Below, in pieces: positions 31,221-42,667 of a stretch of 64,000 bases of DNA. The notes beneath the pieces are model-generated. The model saw nothing but the letters and a program-made list of their open reading frames with translations. It was not told where the DNA came from and did no database searches. Made by a program: the position numbers and the translations under genes. The stretch is from NCBI GenBank assembly GCA_907163375.1, contig CAJQUW010012442.1, positions 1 through 64,000 of the forward strand, given 5' to 3'. Within the stretch, counting starts at the first letter, position 1. Each line of letters begins with the position of its first letter. Source of the stretch: Prostheceraeus crozeri. Taxonomy: Eukaryota; Platyhelminthes; Polycladida; Euryleptidae.

Positions 31221-31300
31221 TTTTTATCTATGATTTTTTATTTATGATTTTTATCTACGATTTTTATCTATAATATTTATTTAATTTTTTTAGTTAAAAA

Positions 31301-32105
31301 ATGTCTTCGAGAGAATTATCATCAGTAGATTTTGACAAAATTAATAATCATTTAGAAAATTTGACAGAGATTTTGGGTTCATCAAAATTTAGTACGACGT
31401 TAAAAATTATAACAACTACTTCATCACACACTTGTAATTTAGAACCCATTCTACATTTGGAACAAAATGAAAATTATCAAATTGCAATGACTAGTTTCTC
31501 CACATTTAACACTATTCAAAACGTTATCAAAGATGTGAATGATCAATTTAGATATTCTACTGATAAAGGCAAAACGTGGAAAATACTAACTTTTCTTCCT
31601 GGTTCTTACGAAGTTGAATCAATATCAAATGAAATTAAGAGACATTTAGGTATACCATTTAAAGATTAGAAACAATTACATTTTGCAGTTGAACCGGCAG
31701 TTAATAAATTTTCTCTTACTTTAGACGAAAATCATCAAGTTGATTTTAATCATGATAAATCATTGTCAACGCTATTAGGATTTAATAAACAAACCTATAG
31801 TCAAGGTTATCATTTAGGTGAGAAGATTAAAAAAATAACTGAAATAAATTCAATTGTTGTACATTGTGACATTATTGAAGGAGGATATATAAATGGTAAA
31901 TTGTCAAATTTAATATTCAGTTTTCCAGCTTTTACTGTACCCATTGGTCATAGACTAAATGTATTTCCCCAAACACTAATATATTTCCCTATTACAAGAC
32001 AAACTATTAACAACATTAACATTAGAATCACAGATTAGAAAGGACAAGAAATAAATTTTGGAGGTGAAGAGATTATGATAGATCTTTTGGTTCGGGAGGT
32101 ATAAA
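31301..32105 (+). pseudogene. Penton-like minor capsid gene of Polinton 2 (fossil)
   Basis: The N-terminal part has the family pattern NYQIAMTSFSTFNTIQNV, then GSYEVESISNEIKRHL (the set-up of the Polinton penton N-terminal domain). Downstream the region continues with VPIGHRLNVFPQ-type strands. Much shorter than the Polinton 1 homologue, which has a long N-terminal extension. Broken, with a few breaks. It stands next to the ATPase. Confidence 0.6.
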
Positions 32106-32117
32106 CTCCCACGCGAA
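32086..32117. repeat. GC-rich hairpin in spacer (Polinton 2)
   Basis: GGGAGGTATAAACTCCC forms a 5 bp stem in otherwise AT-rich DNA. It is possibly related to the double-hairpin family described at 35.6-42.1 kb, but the resemblance is weak. Confidence 0.4.
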
Positions 32118-32199
32118 GCTAGAGAAGTTTAATTTTCTTCTTCTTCTAATTCCTTTTCTTTAAAAATAAAAAAATTAAAATTAAAATTTTTTATTAAAA

Positions 32200-32967
32200 A
32201 TGAGTGAACTACCCCCATTAAATTAAAAAAACTCAAATTTAATCATCATCCAAATTTATCTAATAAAGTTTTGTCAGTTATTTGTGGAAGATCAGGTTGT
32301 GGAAAAACGTATCTATTATTTAAAATTTTAACGACTCTAAATTTTTTGGATTATAACAATCTTATAATTTATACAACAACAGCAGAACAACCCGTCTATC
32401 AATTTTTAAAATATGTATTTGAAAATAATCTTTAAAAAACATCAATTGCTTCATTATTCAAAGAATATGAAAAATCTGAAGATGAAGAAGAAATAAGTTC
32501 GTGGTGTGAAGAAGCAGCAAAAAATAATCAGTTAGTTGAATCCAATAAAAATAAGCATATAAATATACAATTAATAGATGATAGTGGTAATATGCAAGAT
32601 CCTAGTAAACTAGATAAAACAATGAAACATTGTGTAATTTTTGATGATTGTGTTAATGATAGAAGTCAGTCAGTTCAGAGAAACTTCTTTCACAAGAGGT
32701 AGACATAACAACTATAGTGTTTTTTATTTAACACAAAGTATGTATTCATTAGACGGAAGTGTTATTAGAAAGAATGCAAATATATTTATACTATTTGAAA
32801 TAAATGCAGGAAACTTAAGTGATTTGTCAAGAGATTTATGCGTAAGAAATAAAGATGAATTTAAACAATCGTGTAATAATGCTTGGTCAAAAGATTACGG
32901 CTTCATTACAATTAATATTGATAAAAAAATTCATGATAGAGTTATAGAACATTTGTTTACCGAGTGA
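32200..32967 (+). pseudogene. Genome-packaging ATPase of Polinton 2 (fossil)
   Basis: A Walker A motif CGRSGCGKTYLL near the start, a Walker B-like VIFDDCVND in the second half, then RNFFTRGRHNNYSVFYLTQSMYS (sensor region). This is the A32/FtsK-HerA-type ATPase that pumps DNA into the capsid in Polintons and NCLDVs. Broken, with a few breaks. Confidence 0.85.
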
Positions 32968-33044
32968 TAAAAAATATACAAATATAGTGTTATAATATTT
33001 TTTTTAATTTTATATATATATATCAAATTTGTCTATCTTAGAAA

Positions 33045-36000
33045 TTAGAAAATTAAAAAGGGTAAAGTAGCTATTCCATCAGGTAAAATTTTTCTTTTAT
33101 CATCAAATGGATCTAATGCTAATTTATGTTCCTCTTTTAAATACATTTTATGTTTCTTTGAATTAAGTCTATAATTATATGCTTTTTTTATTTCATTATT
33201 AAATAATGCATTCTTATAATCTTGAAATGTTATTTGGTTAGCCACTGATGCCTTTGAAATTCCTTTTAATGTTTTATGTGTTTTAATATTATTAGTTGTA
33301 TTATGACAATAACATTTAGATTTTAAAAATATAGCTTCTTTTATGAAATCTTCATTTCCTTCTAGTTCATCTTTTACTTTACATAAATCAGAAGGATGAA
33401 TGATATCTTTTATTTTATTAATTTCTTCATCAAGTGAAGAATTATATGGTACTGTTAATTCTAAGAAAACAGAATCGGTATCTGTAAAGTGTAATTTATA
33501 GTTTTTGCCATAAGCAGGGGCTAAAAAATCATATATAAATTTATACATAAATAGTTTAGCTAATTATAATATAGTGAATCCTATAAAATTAAACTTATCA
33601 TGTTTTTTATGCTGATTCGACGTAAATGCATAGCACATAGATTATCACTAAATCTAGTAGTTCTTTTATATGTATGTTTCCTTGTTAAATTTTGAAACCT
33701 ATCTCTATCATAAACTATTTCAATATTTTGTCTATTACGCACATTTTCTAAAGTCTTACCATAAAATGCATTATTCATTAATTTGAAGAACACGTTTCCA
33801 AAATCATCTTTATTTCTTTTAGCTATTTTACGTTTTTCAATATTGAACTCTATATAATTTTTTAACCACCTAGATTTTCTATACTCTAGTTTTCGATGTA
33901 TTTTAGTGAGAATCATTCCATGTTCTAAATACCAATCTAGCATTCTTCCTTCAACAACATACTTTCCTTTATCACCTTGTGTTAACATAAGTTTTTTTGT
34001 TGATCTGCATTTTTTAGGCATTATAGACTTTTGATAATCTGAAAAATCTTCTATATTGGGAATTTTGTTTTCGGGACAGAATGGGTAATATTTTGTTGCG
34101 CCTTTTATATAATCAGGATATGCTAAATCAACTTCATATATATAACCAAAATTATAATTTCCATCATGTGTTTTTTGATAATCAAGAATATTACACCATG
34201 ACATTTCACCTGTTGGTAATTCTTGTATCATGCAAGAAGAATATAAGCTATTAAAATCATAATATAATAAATTGTTTTCTCTCATGATTTCATTAACTGC
34301 TGCTTGACTATCTTCATTTGATATAAGTCCTTCTATATTTTGATTAAACAATTTTATAAACTGATCACTTTCTTCTGGAGATAAAGGTTTCATTATTCCA
34401 TAATCATCAGGATTTACTTTTTTATTGTAACACTGTACATAACGATTACCTAAAACTGATGAAACTCCACCTCTAATACCAGATTCAAAAAATAATAATT
34501 TATCATATGTATTTTCTTTATAATGTTTAAGTTTAACACCAGTATGTTTTAATCCTGCTAACCATGTTAAACCTGTTGTAGAATAACAATAACATGGATC
34601 TATTCCGTAATATTCTAAACACATATCACGAAAGTTTTCAAAAAGATCAGCAAGGATTAATACATCTATCTGAAGATATTTCATAGTATAATCATACATT
34701 GTTCTACAATTTAACTCTCTCCGATTCTTTTCAGCTTCTGCATAGTCTTCTTCAGATAATTGTGATTGTTTAATGTTGATTTAAATTTATTTATTGGAGG
34801 AAATTTTTGTTCTTTCATTATTTCATTTATTCTATTTATATCTCCAGTTATATCAGTCTTCGACTGTGAACCGCAGGTTATATATTCATATGGAAATATT
34901 TCTTTTAAAGGTTTTAAATTATATTTATTTAATATTTTACATTGTTCAGGTTTCAAAGTTTTTCCCATAACATCTAATGAATAAGGAGTAAAAAATCTAA
35001 ATGCATCTAAAATTCTAATACAACCTAATTGCATTGAAAAATATTCTTCTTCTTGTTTACATAGTACATTTATTTGTTGTTGTTGTAATTTTTCAGATGA
35101 AAATAAATCTTTCATTATTAAATGGAAATCATATTTAGAACCATTATAGAAATATTAAAGAACAAAGTTATATCTAAATTTATTAGCATTAAGATTACAA
35201 GAATTATGTGCTGCACCTCTATATAATCCATTTAGATGATCATGATCTTTTACTTTATCAAGATATCTACCTCTGCCAGTTTTATAATTATTTGTAAATT
35301 CTTTTCCACAGTAAAAACATTATAATTCACCATTAAAATGATATTTTTCTTCATCCGTTAATGGAAGCATTGGTATATTTGTTTCAAGCAATTGTGAAAA
35401 GCGACCTTGTAATTCTTCTACTTTCTTTGTAATCATTTCTGAGCTATCTTCACCATAGTATTGATAATATTCTGATTTAAATAAATTAGGATAATTTGAG
35501 TGAATGTACATTCCCCAACATAATGGTTTTTGTTCAAATAAATATTTTTCTTTACTTTGCTCAGATGCACTTTTTTCATATTTACAAACCGAAGGTTCTA
35601 CTTGGTCCGTACAATTTTCAGAATCGGTCGAAGCCCTAGAACCTTCGGTTTGATTTTGTGTTATGTTAACATTATATGCTTCGAAATCACAATATATTGT
35701 AAAGGGTACTTTATTTTTGAAATACCATTTATTGTATTCTAAATAATCATCTTTAGGAAAAGTATTTTCAACTGCTTCGTTTTGTTGACAATTCTCCAAA
35801 TGTCTATTCATTTCTTCTTTAGTTCTAAAGCTCGTCATACATTGGAGACAGGGAAAATTAGCATTATCTGAAGTTTTTGTAAATATAGAAACATCTTTAC
35901 ACAATATAAAATGATCCTGATAATATAATATATTCGCTTGTGCTGGTTGTTTTGTTTGTTCTAGTTTTTCAAATTTATCTTGATATATTTTATGTGTTAA

Positions 36001-37600
36001 GGCGATATATCTTTGTAAATCTTTTTCAGACTGTTGATAATTTTGATTTAATATTTGTAGCTGATAAATATATTCTTTATCATATTGTTCTTTATATTGT
36101 TGTTGACATTTTTTTAAACATTCATTTATTTTTTGATTGGTTTCATTTTCTTCATTCATGTCTTCATTTAATTCTTTATTGTCTTCATTTAATTTTTGAA
36201 TCGTTTCTATCTTATTTTGATATTTATGGTGATATTCTTGTAGTAACATTTTTAATTGTTGTTGATAATCTGTCTTACATTTTTGTAAACTTTCATTTAA
36301 ATTTTGTAATTTTTGTTGATATTCTAAAGATAAAGATAAATAATCGGAATCATAATCATAATTATAATTACGTCCTTTATAATTATTATGATTAATCATT
36401 ATTGGTGATAATGTTTTTATAATTTCAAATTTTCCAGTACATATTATATTTCCTTGGTAAAAAATATTATGATGCATGTAATTTCCTCTTTTATTGTATA
36501 CTATTTCTGATTGACATAAATTTCTATCATTCAAATAAAATTTTTTTGAATCTGAGTAAAATGGATTAATTTTACCAATAGACACATAATTCACATTTAA
36601 TTCAAAAACATTTACTTCTATTAAATTTTTATTCTTTTTATGAAACTTTGTTAGCGTATTATAATCATATGGAAATTCATCTAAGCCATCAGAGAGATCA
36701 AACTCATTTATATATTCTTTTTTGTCATAATGACTTAGTCTTTCTTTGTGATATTCTGCAGGACGTAAATGTGCTGTAATACTCCACAAAAAACAATAAT
36801 CATCTTCATTTTTTATGTTGATTATTTATGGTGAACTGAAAGGTAAAGGAACATAACTACCACCAGTATTATTTTTATATTTATCAATTCCTATTTTCTT
36901 GGATAGTATTTTAACAAATCTCCAACCAGATTCACGTAACTGGGCTTCAATTATACAATTTCCTAATTTAAGTATCATCGATTCAAATATGGGTTGTATA
37001 TCATTTACATTATGAATTTCTTGTGAATTTGTAAAATGTCCTTGTATTATTTCTTCTGGAGTTCCATCAGGTCCAGTTTTTTGTATAAAGTACTTCTACA
37101 TTCATATAACATTTGAATGATTTTCTAAATATATTATAAAAGTTTGTTAATACATTATAAAAAGTTTCATCGGTTTCATTATATTCAACAGACTGATTAA
37201 ATAAATATTTTATATCTGTTACGGGCGAAGCCCTAGAACCTTCGGTTCGTTCTGCTTCATCAAATTCATCTATTTCGTTAAATTCATCAGTATCACTAAA
37301 TAAATACCTTCCATCTGGAACGGGCCAAGCCCTAGAACCATCGGCTTGTACATGTTCATCTTCACTATTAAAAACATCTTTATATTCCGAATGTGAATAA
37401 TCATCAAATATTTTTTTAACTTTTATATCAGGAGGTAATGTTTCTAGATAGTTTTTATACTTATTTAATTTTAATATATTTCCTTCATCAACTCGATCTA
37501 CATTTTGTAAATGCAATTTACTATTTAAATGAGATTGATAACTTCTTTTTGTTTGCAACTTTTTTTTACATAAGACACAATAAAACTTGGTATTTTCCAT
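33045..37600 (-). pseudogene. Protein-primed DNA polymerase B of Polinton 2 (fossil)
   Basis: The N-terminal region (37,600 side) begins with a C2H2 finger (FYCVLCKKKLQTKRSYQSHLNSKLHLQ). Then follow acidic stretches, a long coiled coil rich in Gln (36.0-36.4 kb) and a second finger (CLQCMTSFRTKEEMNRHLENC). Polymerase motifs appear in order: motif A DFNSLYSSCM, motif B KLMNNAFYGKT, and motif C FTDTDSVFLEL. The Gln-rich coiled coil is not present in the Polinton 1 polymerase. Two of the double-hairpin elements lie in frame in the N-terminal part and a third in the middle. Broken, with several breaks. Confidence 0.88.
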
Positions 37601-39029
37601 TTTTTTTTATTTTTTTAGAGAAAATTTAAGAAAAAAATTTTAGATATAAACATTCTAATATCAAGGTCTTGAGAGTTATTTTATATTATTATATATTTCA
37701 CGTTCTTTAGTTATTTTATTTTCTTTATCACATTAAGTTTTATCATATAAAGTCTTATCAAAAGATAATTTAAATTTATTTTCACTAACTATTGATTCTT
37801 CATCATCATCATAAATTGTTTCTTCAGCATCATAAATTACACTTTTTGGTATGGGATGCCATTCCCTGATAGGATGCCATTCCCTGATAGGAATATCTAA
37901 TTCCAAATAATATTTATTATTTGATAATAATATAATAGAGAAAAATATTGATCTTTGATCTCTTTTGGAAAATTTAATAACACCACCATAATCTGAATCA
38001 GTCTTAGTTTTTATTAAAGATGATAAAATTTTAAATTGATTAGATGTAAATCCTAATTTAAATTTTGTAGACCCGACACATAGTTGTCTAATAGTATCTT
38101 CAACTATTCCATCATTATTATTTTCAATTGTAACAAAATGAAATTTAGATGAATTTTGATTATATGTAGTATTAATATCATGTTGAGATATAAATTTTTC
38201 TTCACTTAAATTTTTATAATTACTAATATTTTTATAATCTTTTTTACCATTTACAGCTTTTTCAGATGTTTCAGAATCATCATCTATATTATCATCATCA
38301 TCTATATTATCATCATTATTATTATAAGATTCTTTAAAATATTATTATCAGATTTTTTAAAATTATTATGATTATGATTATGGTCATTGTTAATAGTATA
38401 AGGTGTTGTCCCCATATAAATTTTCTCTTGTTGAGCTAAACCATTTATGTAACCCTTTGTGACATTTCTGATGTTCCTTTTTTATAAATTGTATCTCTCT
38501 AATAAACTTGACATAATAATTCTTCATTATGCTTTTTGCTCTCTGTATGAATATTATATTGATTAAACTCATCAACAAATAATCTAATTTTTTCTTTTGA
38601 AAAAGATTTTAATTTTTTTACTTATTCTCTAATATTGAGATAATTAATTATTTTAGTTTCTATCCAATCTGTATTATTAATTTGTAACACTGCTCTAATA
38701 AATCCATAAACATTATTATGACCTATTATAAGCATATTTTCTTTATTTAATTCAACATAGGCCACATCATTATATTTACTTACAATATCCATAAATTTTA
38801 TAAATGGATCACCTGGAACTATACAATAGTTAGTTTCTATAGAAGGTAAACCTTTTGTTTGTTCTCTAAATATTTCTGCTTGTAATTCGAATAAAATATT
38901 TACATCTATACATGGATTACTATTATTATTATTATCAAAACATTTATTTTCAAGTCCCGATGATCTCGTCGAATAAGAAGAACAGGATGATACGGGCGAA
39001 TATAATGTTTTTAAATTTGCTTTTTCCAT
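37601..39029 (-). pseudogene. Unknown Polinton 2 gene region (fossil)
   Basis: A - strand stretch with coding-like codon bias. The 39,029 side gives a clear N-terminus of 135 residues (MEKANLKTLYSPVSSCSSYS, later FIKFMDIVSKYNDVAYVELN and MLIIGHNNVYGFIRAVLQIN). The rest (about 37,700-38,600) has helical and acidic segments and a direct 18 bp repeat GGATGCCATTCCCTGATA near 37,854-37,890. I do not recognise the family. Broken, with several breaks. The divergent spacer to the fibre gene (39,030-39,100) probably carries both promoters. Confidence 0.4.
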
Positions 39030-39102
39030 TTTTTTATTTTTATTAGAAAAAATTTCATTTTTTTTCTCATTATATAAAAAAATACTTTTTATTGTTAAAA
39101 AA

Positions 39103-39989
39103 TGATGTTACCAAATGTTGGTGGAGGTGCATATATCCCGAATTATCGTTAATTAGAAGTAGAAATAGAAAATTATATCATGAAAACTGGAGACGTTTTA
39201 TCTGGTCCATTGCATCTTTCTATTCTTCCGCAACAAAATACAGAGTTAACAAATAAACAATATGTTGATACACAAATCAATGACTTAAAAGAAAAATATA
39301 TAAACGATGTTTTGGTTCCACTGATGAATGAATTAAAGTTGCTAAAACTTAATGACAAATCATTAAACGAAAAATTTTTAAAACTTGATAAAAAGGATAG
39401 AGAGCTAGAAGCAGATATAGCAAAACTTTTTAAAAAGATTTCAGAACAATCAAAAATTTTAATATTACTTTCTATAAATTTAAAATCTGCAGTCATTAAA
39501 AATAAACATCAGATAAAAATGTTAAAAGAACAATTAGAAGATGAAATAGAAAATCTACCTGAAAGAATTAAAAAAAATTTAAAGCAGTTACAAACTACAT
39601 TCCAAAAAAGTGTTGATGAATTAAGCTCTAAAATTACTCAAAAAATGAAAAAGATGAATAGAATAATAAATGAAGTAAACTCACTTCATGAAAAAGTTGA
39701 TAAAATGAAAACTCTTAAAATCAATTTAGAAAATGAATTAAAGAAAAATTTACAAGAAAACTCTAAAGGAAATAAAGAACAGTTAGATGCCGTTAAAAAA
39801 CAATTAGATGTTCTTAAAGTTAAATTGAATGCTCTTAAAACGGCGTTGAAGATGAATCAGGAGAAAATGCAAGTTAATAGAAAAGAAATTAAAATACATC
39901 ACACACTGCTTGACGCAATAGATAAAGTGCAACGGAAAATTAATAAAGTTATCATGAAGTTGTTGGACATTCATACACGTAAATCTTGA
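39103..39989 (+). CDS. Coiled-coil fibre-like protein of Polinton 2
   Basis: The main frame has 269 residues. The start carries a phage tail-fibre-type motif, MKTGDVLSGPLHLSILPQQN followed by ELTNKQYVDTQI; the family form is GPL-x-L-x-x-x-P followed by A/L-x-x-K-x-YVD. It is followed by an almost unbroken heptad-rich coiled coil (residues 30-265, rich in Lys, Leu and Glu). A slender trimeric surface fibre is the natural reading, and it takes the place held by the collagen-like protein in Polinton 1. A short coding-like lead lies just upstream of the main frame. Confidence 0.6.
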
Positions 39990-40079
39990 TCAGACCGAAG
40001 GTCCTCAGGTTACTAACCAATCCTAAACGTAAATCTTAACGTAAATCTATTTCCCAAAAGTCAAATTTAATCCTAAAAA

Positions 40080-40442
40080 ATGCCTATAATTTATAAACAC
40101 AATCTTAAACATTTTGCTTCAAATCAAAAAATTGATCATGAACCATCTATGAAATCTGTTTACCATTATGACAGTGTAGAAACAATTCAAAAAGAAGGAG
40201 CTGGTATCTTTTCTGGTATAGGAAGTATCGTTAACTTAATAAAAAATAATAAAGATTTGATTACATCTGCTGCAAAAGGAGCAACTGCTATAGGTAGTAC
40301 AGCTAGTGCAATATCAAATGCTGTTAAGTCTCAAAACGAATTAAAACAACTAGAAGTTATTCGTAAACTTAAGAATGATTCTGACGAACTAAAAAAATTA
40401 AAAAACTTTCAGAGGAAACAAAAAACAAAATTGCTAACATAG
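40080..40442 (+). CDS. Core/membrane-active-like small protein of Polinton 2
   Basis: 120 residues. After a basic N-terminus comes GAGIFSGIGSIVNLIKNN, then an Ala/Gly-rich amphipathic helix (SAAKGATAIGSTASAISNAV), then a Lys-rich C-terminus. It resembles adenovirus pVI/pX-type minor virion proteins in layout only. It lies directly before the major capsid gene, as in many Polintons. Confidence 0.5.
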   Translation: MPIIYKHNLKHFASNQKIDHEPSMKSVYHYDSVETIQKEGAGIFSGIGSIVNLIKNNKDLITSAAKGATAIGSTASAISNAVKSQNELKQLEVIRKLKNDSDELKKLKNFQRKQKTKLLT

Positions 40443-40719
40443 CTGTGGGGTCTGATAGTAAACAGGAGAAGAAAACGGGCGTAGCCATAGAACCTACGGT
40501 TCGTTCAATTGAAGAAATAAGAGGTAATGGTGTTAACAGCAACCTTCGGTCTAACCAGCAAAGCTGTAGCGGAGCTGGTTTAGCAAAATTCTAAAATTAT
40601 ATTTTAGTAAAATTTTTTTAGTAAAATTTTTTTTAGTAAAATTTTTTTAATTAAATTTTTTAGTAAAATTTTTTCTGTGTGTGAGAAAAAACAAAAAGTC
40701 AAATTATTTTTTATAAAAA

Positions 40720-42044
40720 TGTCTTCTCTGATGGAAAATAAATTTAGATCCTCCGTTCGTCAGTTATAATCAAAAAAAGAATGACCATATAGGAATTGCT
40801 ATGAATCCCGGATCTTCCACTAGAGTAAATACTGGAGGAGATTTAATCTTCGAAGTTGATAATCAGCAAAGTTATATATATCTACCCGATTCATTTTTAC
40901 ACTGTAAATATTCTTTATATAGTGATGCCAATTTTACAAGAGCATTACCAGATACCGATAATATTGCATTAGAGAATAATTTTTTTCCAAGATTATTTAC
41001 ACAAATGCGTTTAGATGTTGCAACTCAAAATATAGAAACAATAAGTGATTCTCCAGGTGTAATTGATACAATGCTTAGATTTGTAACAATTGGTGAAAAT
41101 AATAAAAAGCATGAAATCGAAGGTTGGTTTCCTAATACTAATGATGGTATAATTGTTGATGATTTAACTCACGCTGGAACAGACGCAGCAGGAATTGCGA
41201 AAGATGTAGAAAATATTGCAAATCATTTAAATAAAACAAACAATAGTGCATATAAAGAAAGACGTGAATTTAACAAGAAAAGTAAACAGACAGTTAATTG
41301 GTCATTGTCTCCATTATTCGGATATTTAGATTATGATAAAATATCATATCAATTAAAATTTAAGTTAATAATTCATCGGACAGCAAATAATGAATTAATC
41401 TTTTTTGGTAAGACTGGAAAAAAGCATATTTAAAAATTGATAGACTTGAATGGTGGATTAAGCATATTACTCCTAGTTTAGAGGTTGAAACAGCTATTGC
41501 AAAAAGATTAAATACTAACAAACCAATTCCAGTAAATTTTCTAAAGAGTACTGCTAGTTCAGTAACTTTTTCCAAACAAAGATTTAACTGGCATTTTACT
41601 AGAACTTCGAATACTCCAAGATATTTATTACTAACATTTCAAAGAAATAATTCTCCAAGTTTTGATAAGAACAACAATCTTTTTCATATTAATACAATTC
41701 GAAGTTTACAAGTTGCTTTAAATCAAACCCGATATCCAATTGATCCATTAAGATTCGATGATACCAATAATCAATTTATGGAAGGATATGATGCTTATAG
41801 AAATCTTTGTATAGAATTTGGATTTGAACCGCAATTAACTCCTGGAGATTGGAGACATTTATATCCTGTATTCTGTTTCGATTTAAGTACACAATCTGAA
41901 GATATTATCAAGACTGGTTGTGATGTAACAATTAATATTGAAAAGAAAGATTCCACAACTTCATTGATGGCTTATGGTTTATTGTTAGAAGATGTAAAAT
42001 ATTCTATTGAAATTCTTAATGGAAAGATAGCTAGGGTAGGTTAG
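40720..42044 (+). pseudogene. Major capsid protein gene of Polinton 2 (fossil)
   Basis: Recognised by position after the core-like gene and by a long beta-rich frame with NNFFPRLFTQMRLDVATQNIE (the family's early strand-helix pattern), FNKKSKQTVNWSLSPLFGYL, and a C-terminal half with YRNLCIEFGFEPQLTPGDW and LYPVFCFDLSTQSEDI. It is strongly diverged from the Polinton 1 capsid protein, so the two elements belong to distant lineages. Broken, with a few breaks. Confidence 0.65.
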
Positions 42045-42149
42045 TAACCTGTGGACCTTTGCTCCGATCGGCTGAAGCCTCTGAACAAAGTTCTATAGGT
42101 TAATTAAAATTTTTGATAACTTAAAATTTCTTTATTCAAAATGTCCTAA

Positions 42150-42622
42150 GCGAAAAGTAATAATAATAAAACTGTTGAATTAAAATTACGTAATATTGTT
42201 GACAAAAAAACACCTAAAACTATTACGATTATAAAAAAAAGTATTACATAAGTAAACCAATGATAGAGAATATTCAATTACAAGAAGAAAAGATTGGCGG
42301 GATTCTCCCATTAATTCCACTAATAATCGGTGGCATAGCAGCAGCAGGAAGTGTTGCAGGTGGGACAGCTGGTATTGTCCAAGCAGTAAATAAAAATAAA
42401 TCAGAGAAGGCAGCATTAGAAGAACAAAAACGTCATAATAGAGAGTTATAGAAAGTTGCTAGGGGTGAAGGAGTAGTAGATAATTTTATTAGTAAATTAA
42501 ATTTAGTTGATGAAGGAAAACCAGTTCTTAAAAATATTCTCCACAATGTTGATGATTTAATTGAAAGTAAAGAAACTAAAGATGGTTCTGGAATATATCT
42601 AAGTCCTAGTATGATTACGTAA
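42150..42622 (+). pseudogene. Small hydrophobic, membrane-active-like gene of Polinton 2 (fossil)
   Basis: A Lys/Asn-rich lead (42,150-42,250) is followed by a 63-residue frame with GGILPLIPLIIGGIAAAGSV and GGTAGIVQAVNKNK. This Gly-Gly-x-Leu-Pro-Leu hydrophobic core is the mark of adenovirus pX/mu-like and Polinton membrane-active peptides. Charged helical sequence continues to 42,622. Broken. It stands between the capsid gene and the PLA2-integrase gene. Confidence 0.55.
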
Positions 42623-42667
42623 AACAATTATTTTATTTTATCTTCAAAAATTTTCCTATCTTTAAAA

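Larger units (their letters stand above)
35586..42100. repeat. Dispersed GC-rich double-hairpin elements (Polinton 2)
   Basis: Small elements made of two adjacent short-loop hairpins recur in very AT-rich DNA. At 37,223-37,248 the pair is GGGC-GAA-GCCC then GAACC-TTC-GGTTC. At 40,478-40,502 it is GGC-GTA-GCC then GAACC-TAC-GGTTC. At 39,993-40,018 it is GACC-GAA-GGTC then GGTT-ACT-AACC. At 42,070-42,093 it is GGCT-GA-AGCC then GAAC-AAA-GTTC. Related or partial copies lie at 35,586-35,602, 35,626-35,652, 37,321-37,350 and 40,541-40,584. Copies inside the polymerase region read in frame as TEGSRAS or DGSRAW. Confidence 0.75.

Noticed and set aside
35940-36395. + strand frame of 151 codons, hydrophobic (LVVLFVLVFQIYL)
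   Set aside because: Antisense of the Gln/Leu-rich coiled coil in the polymerase gene.
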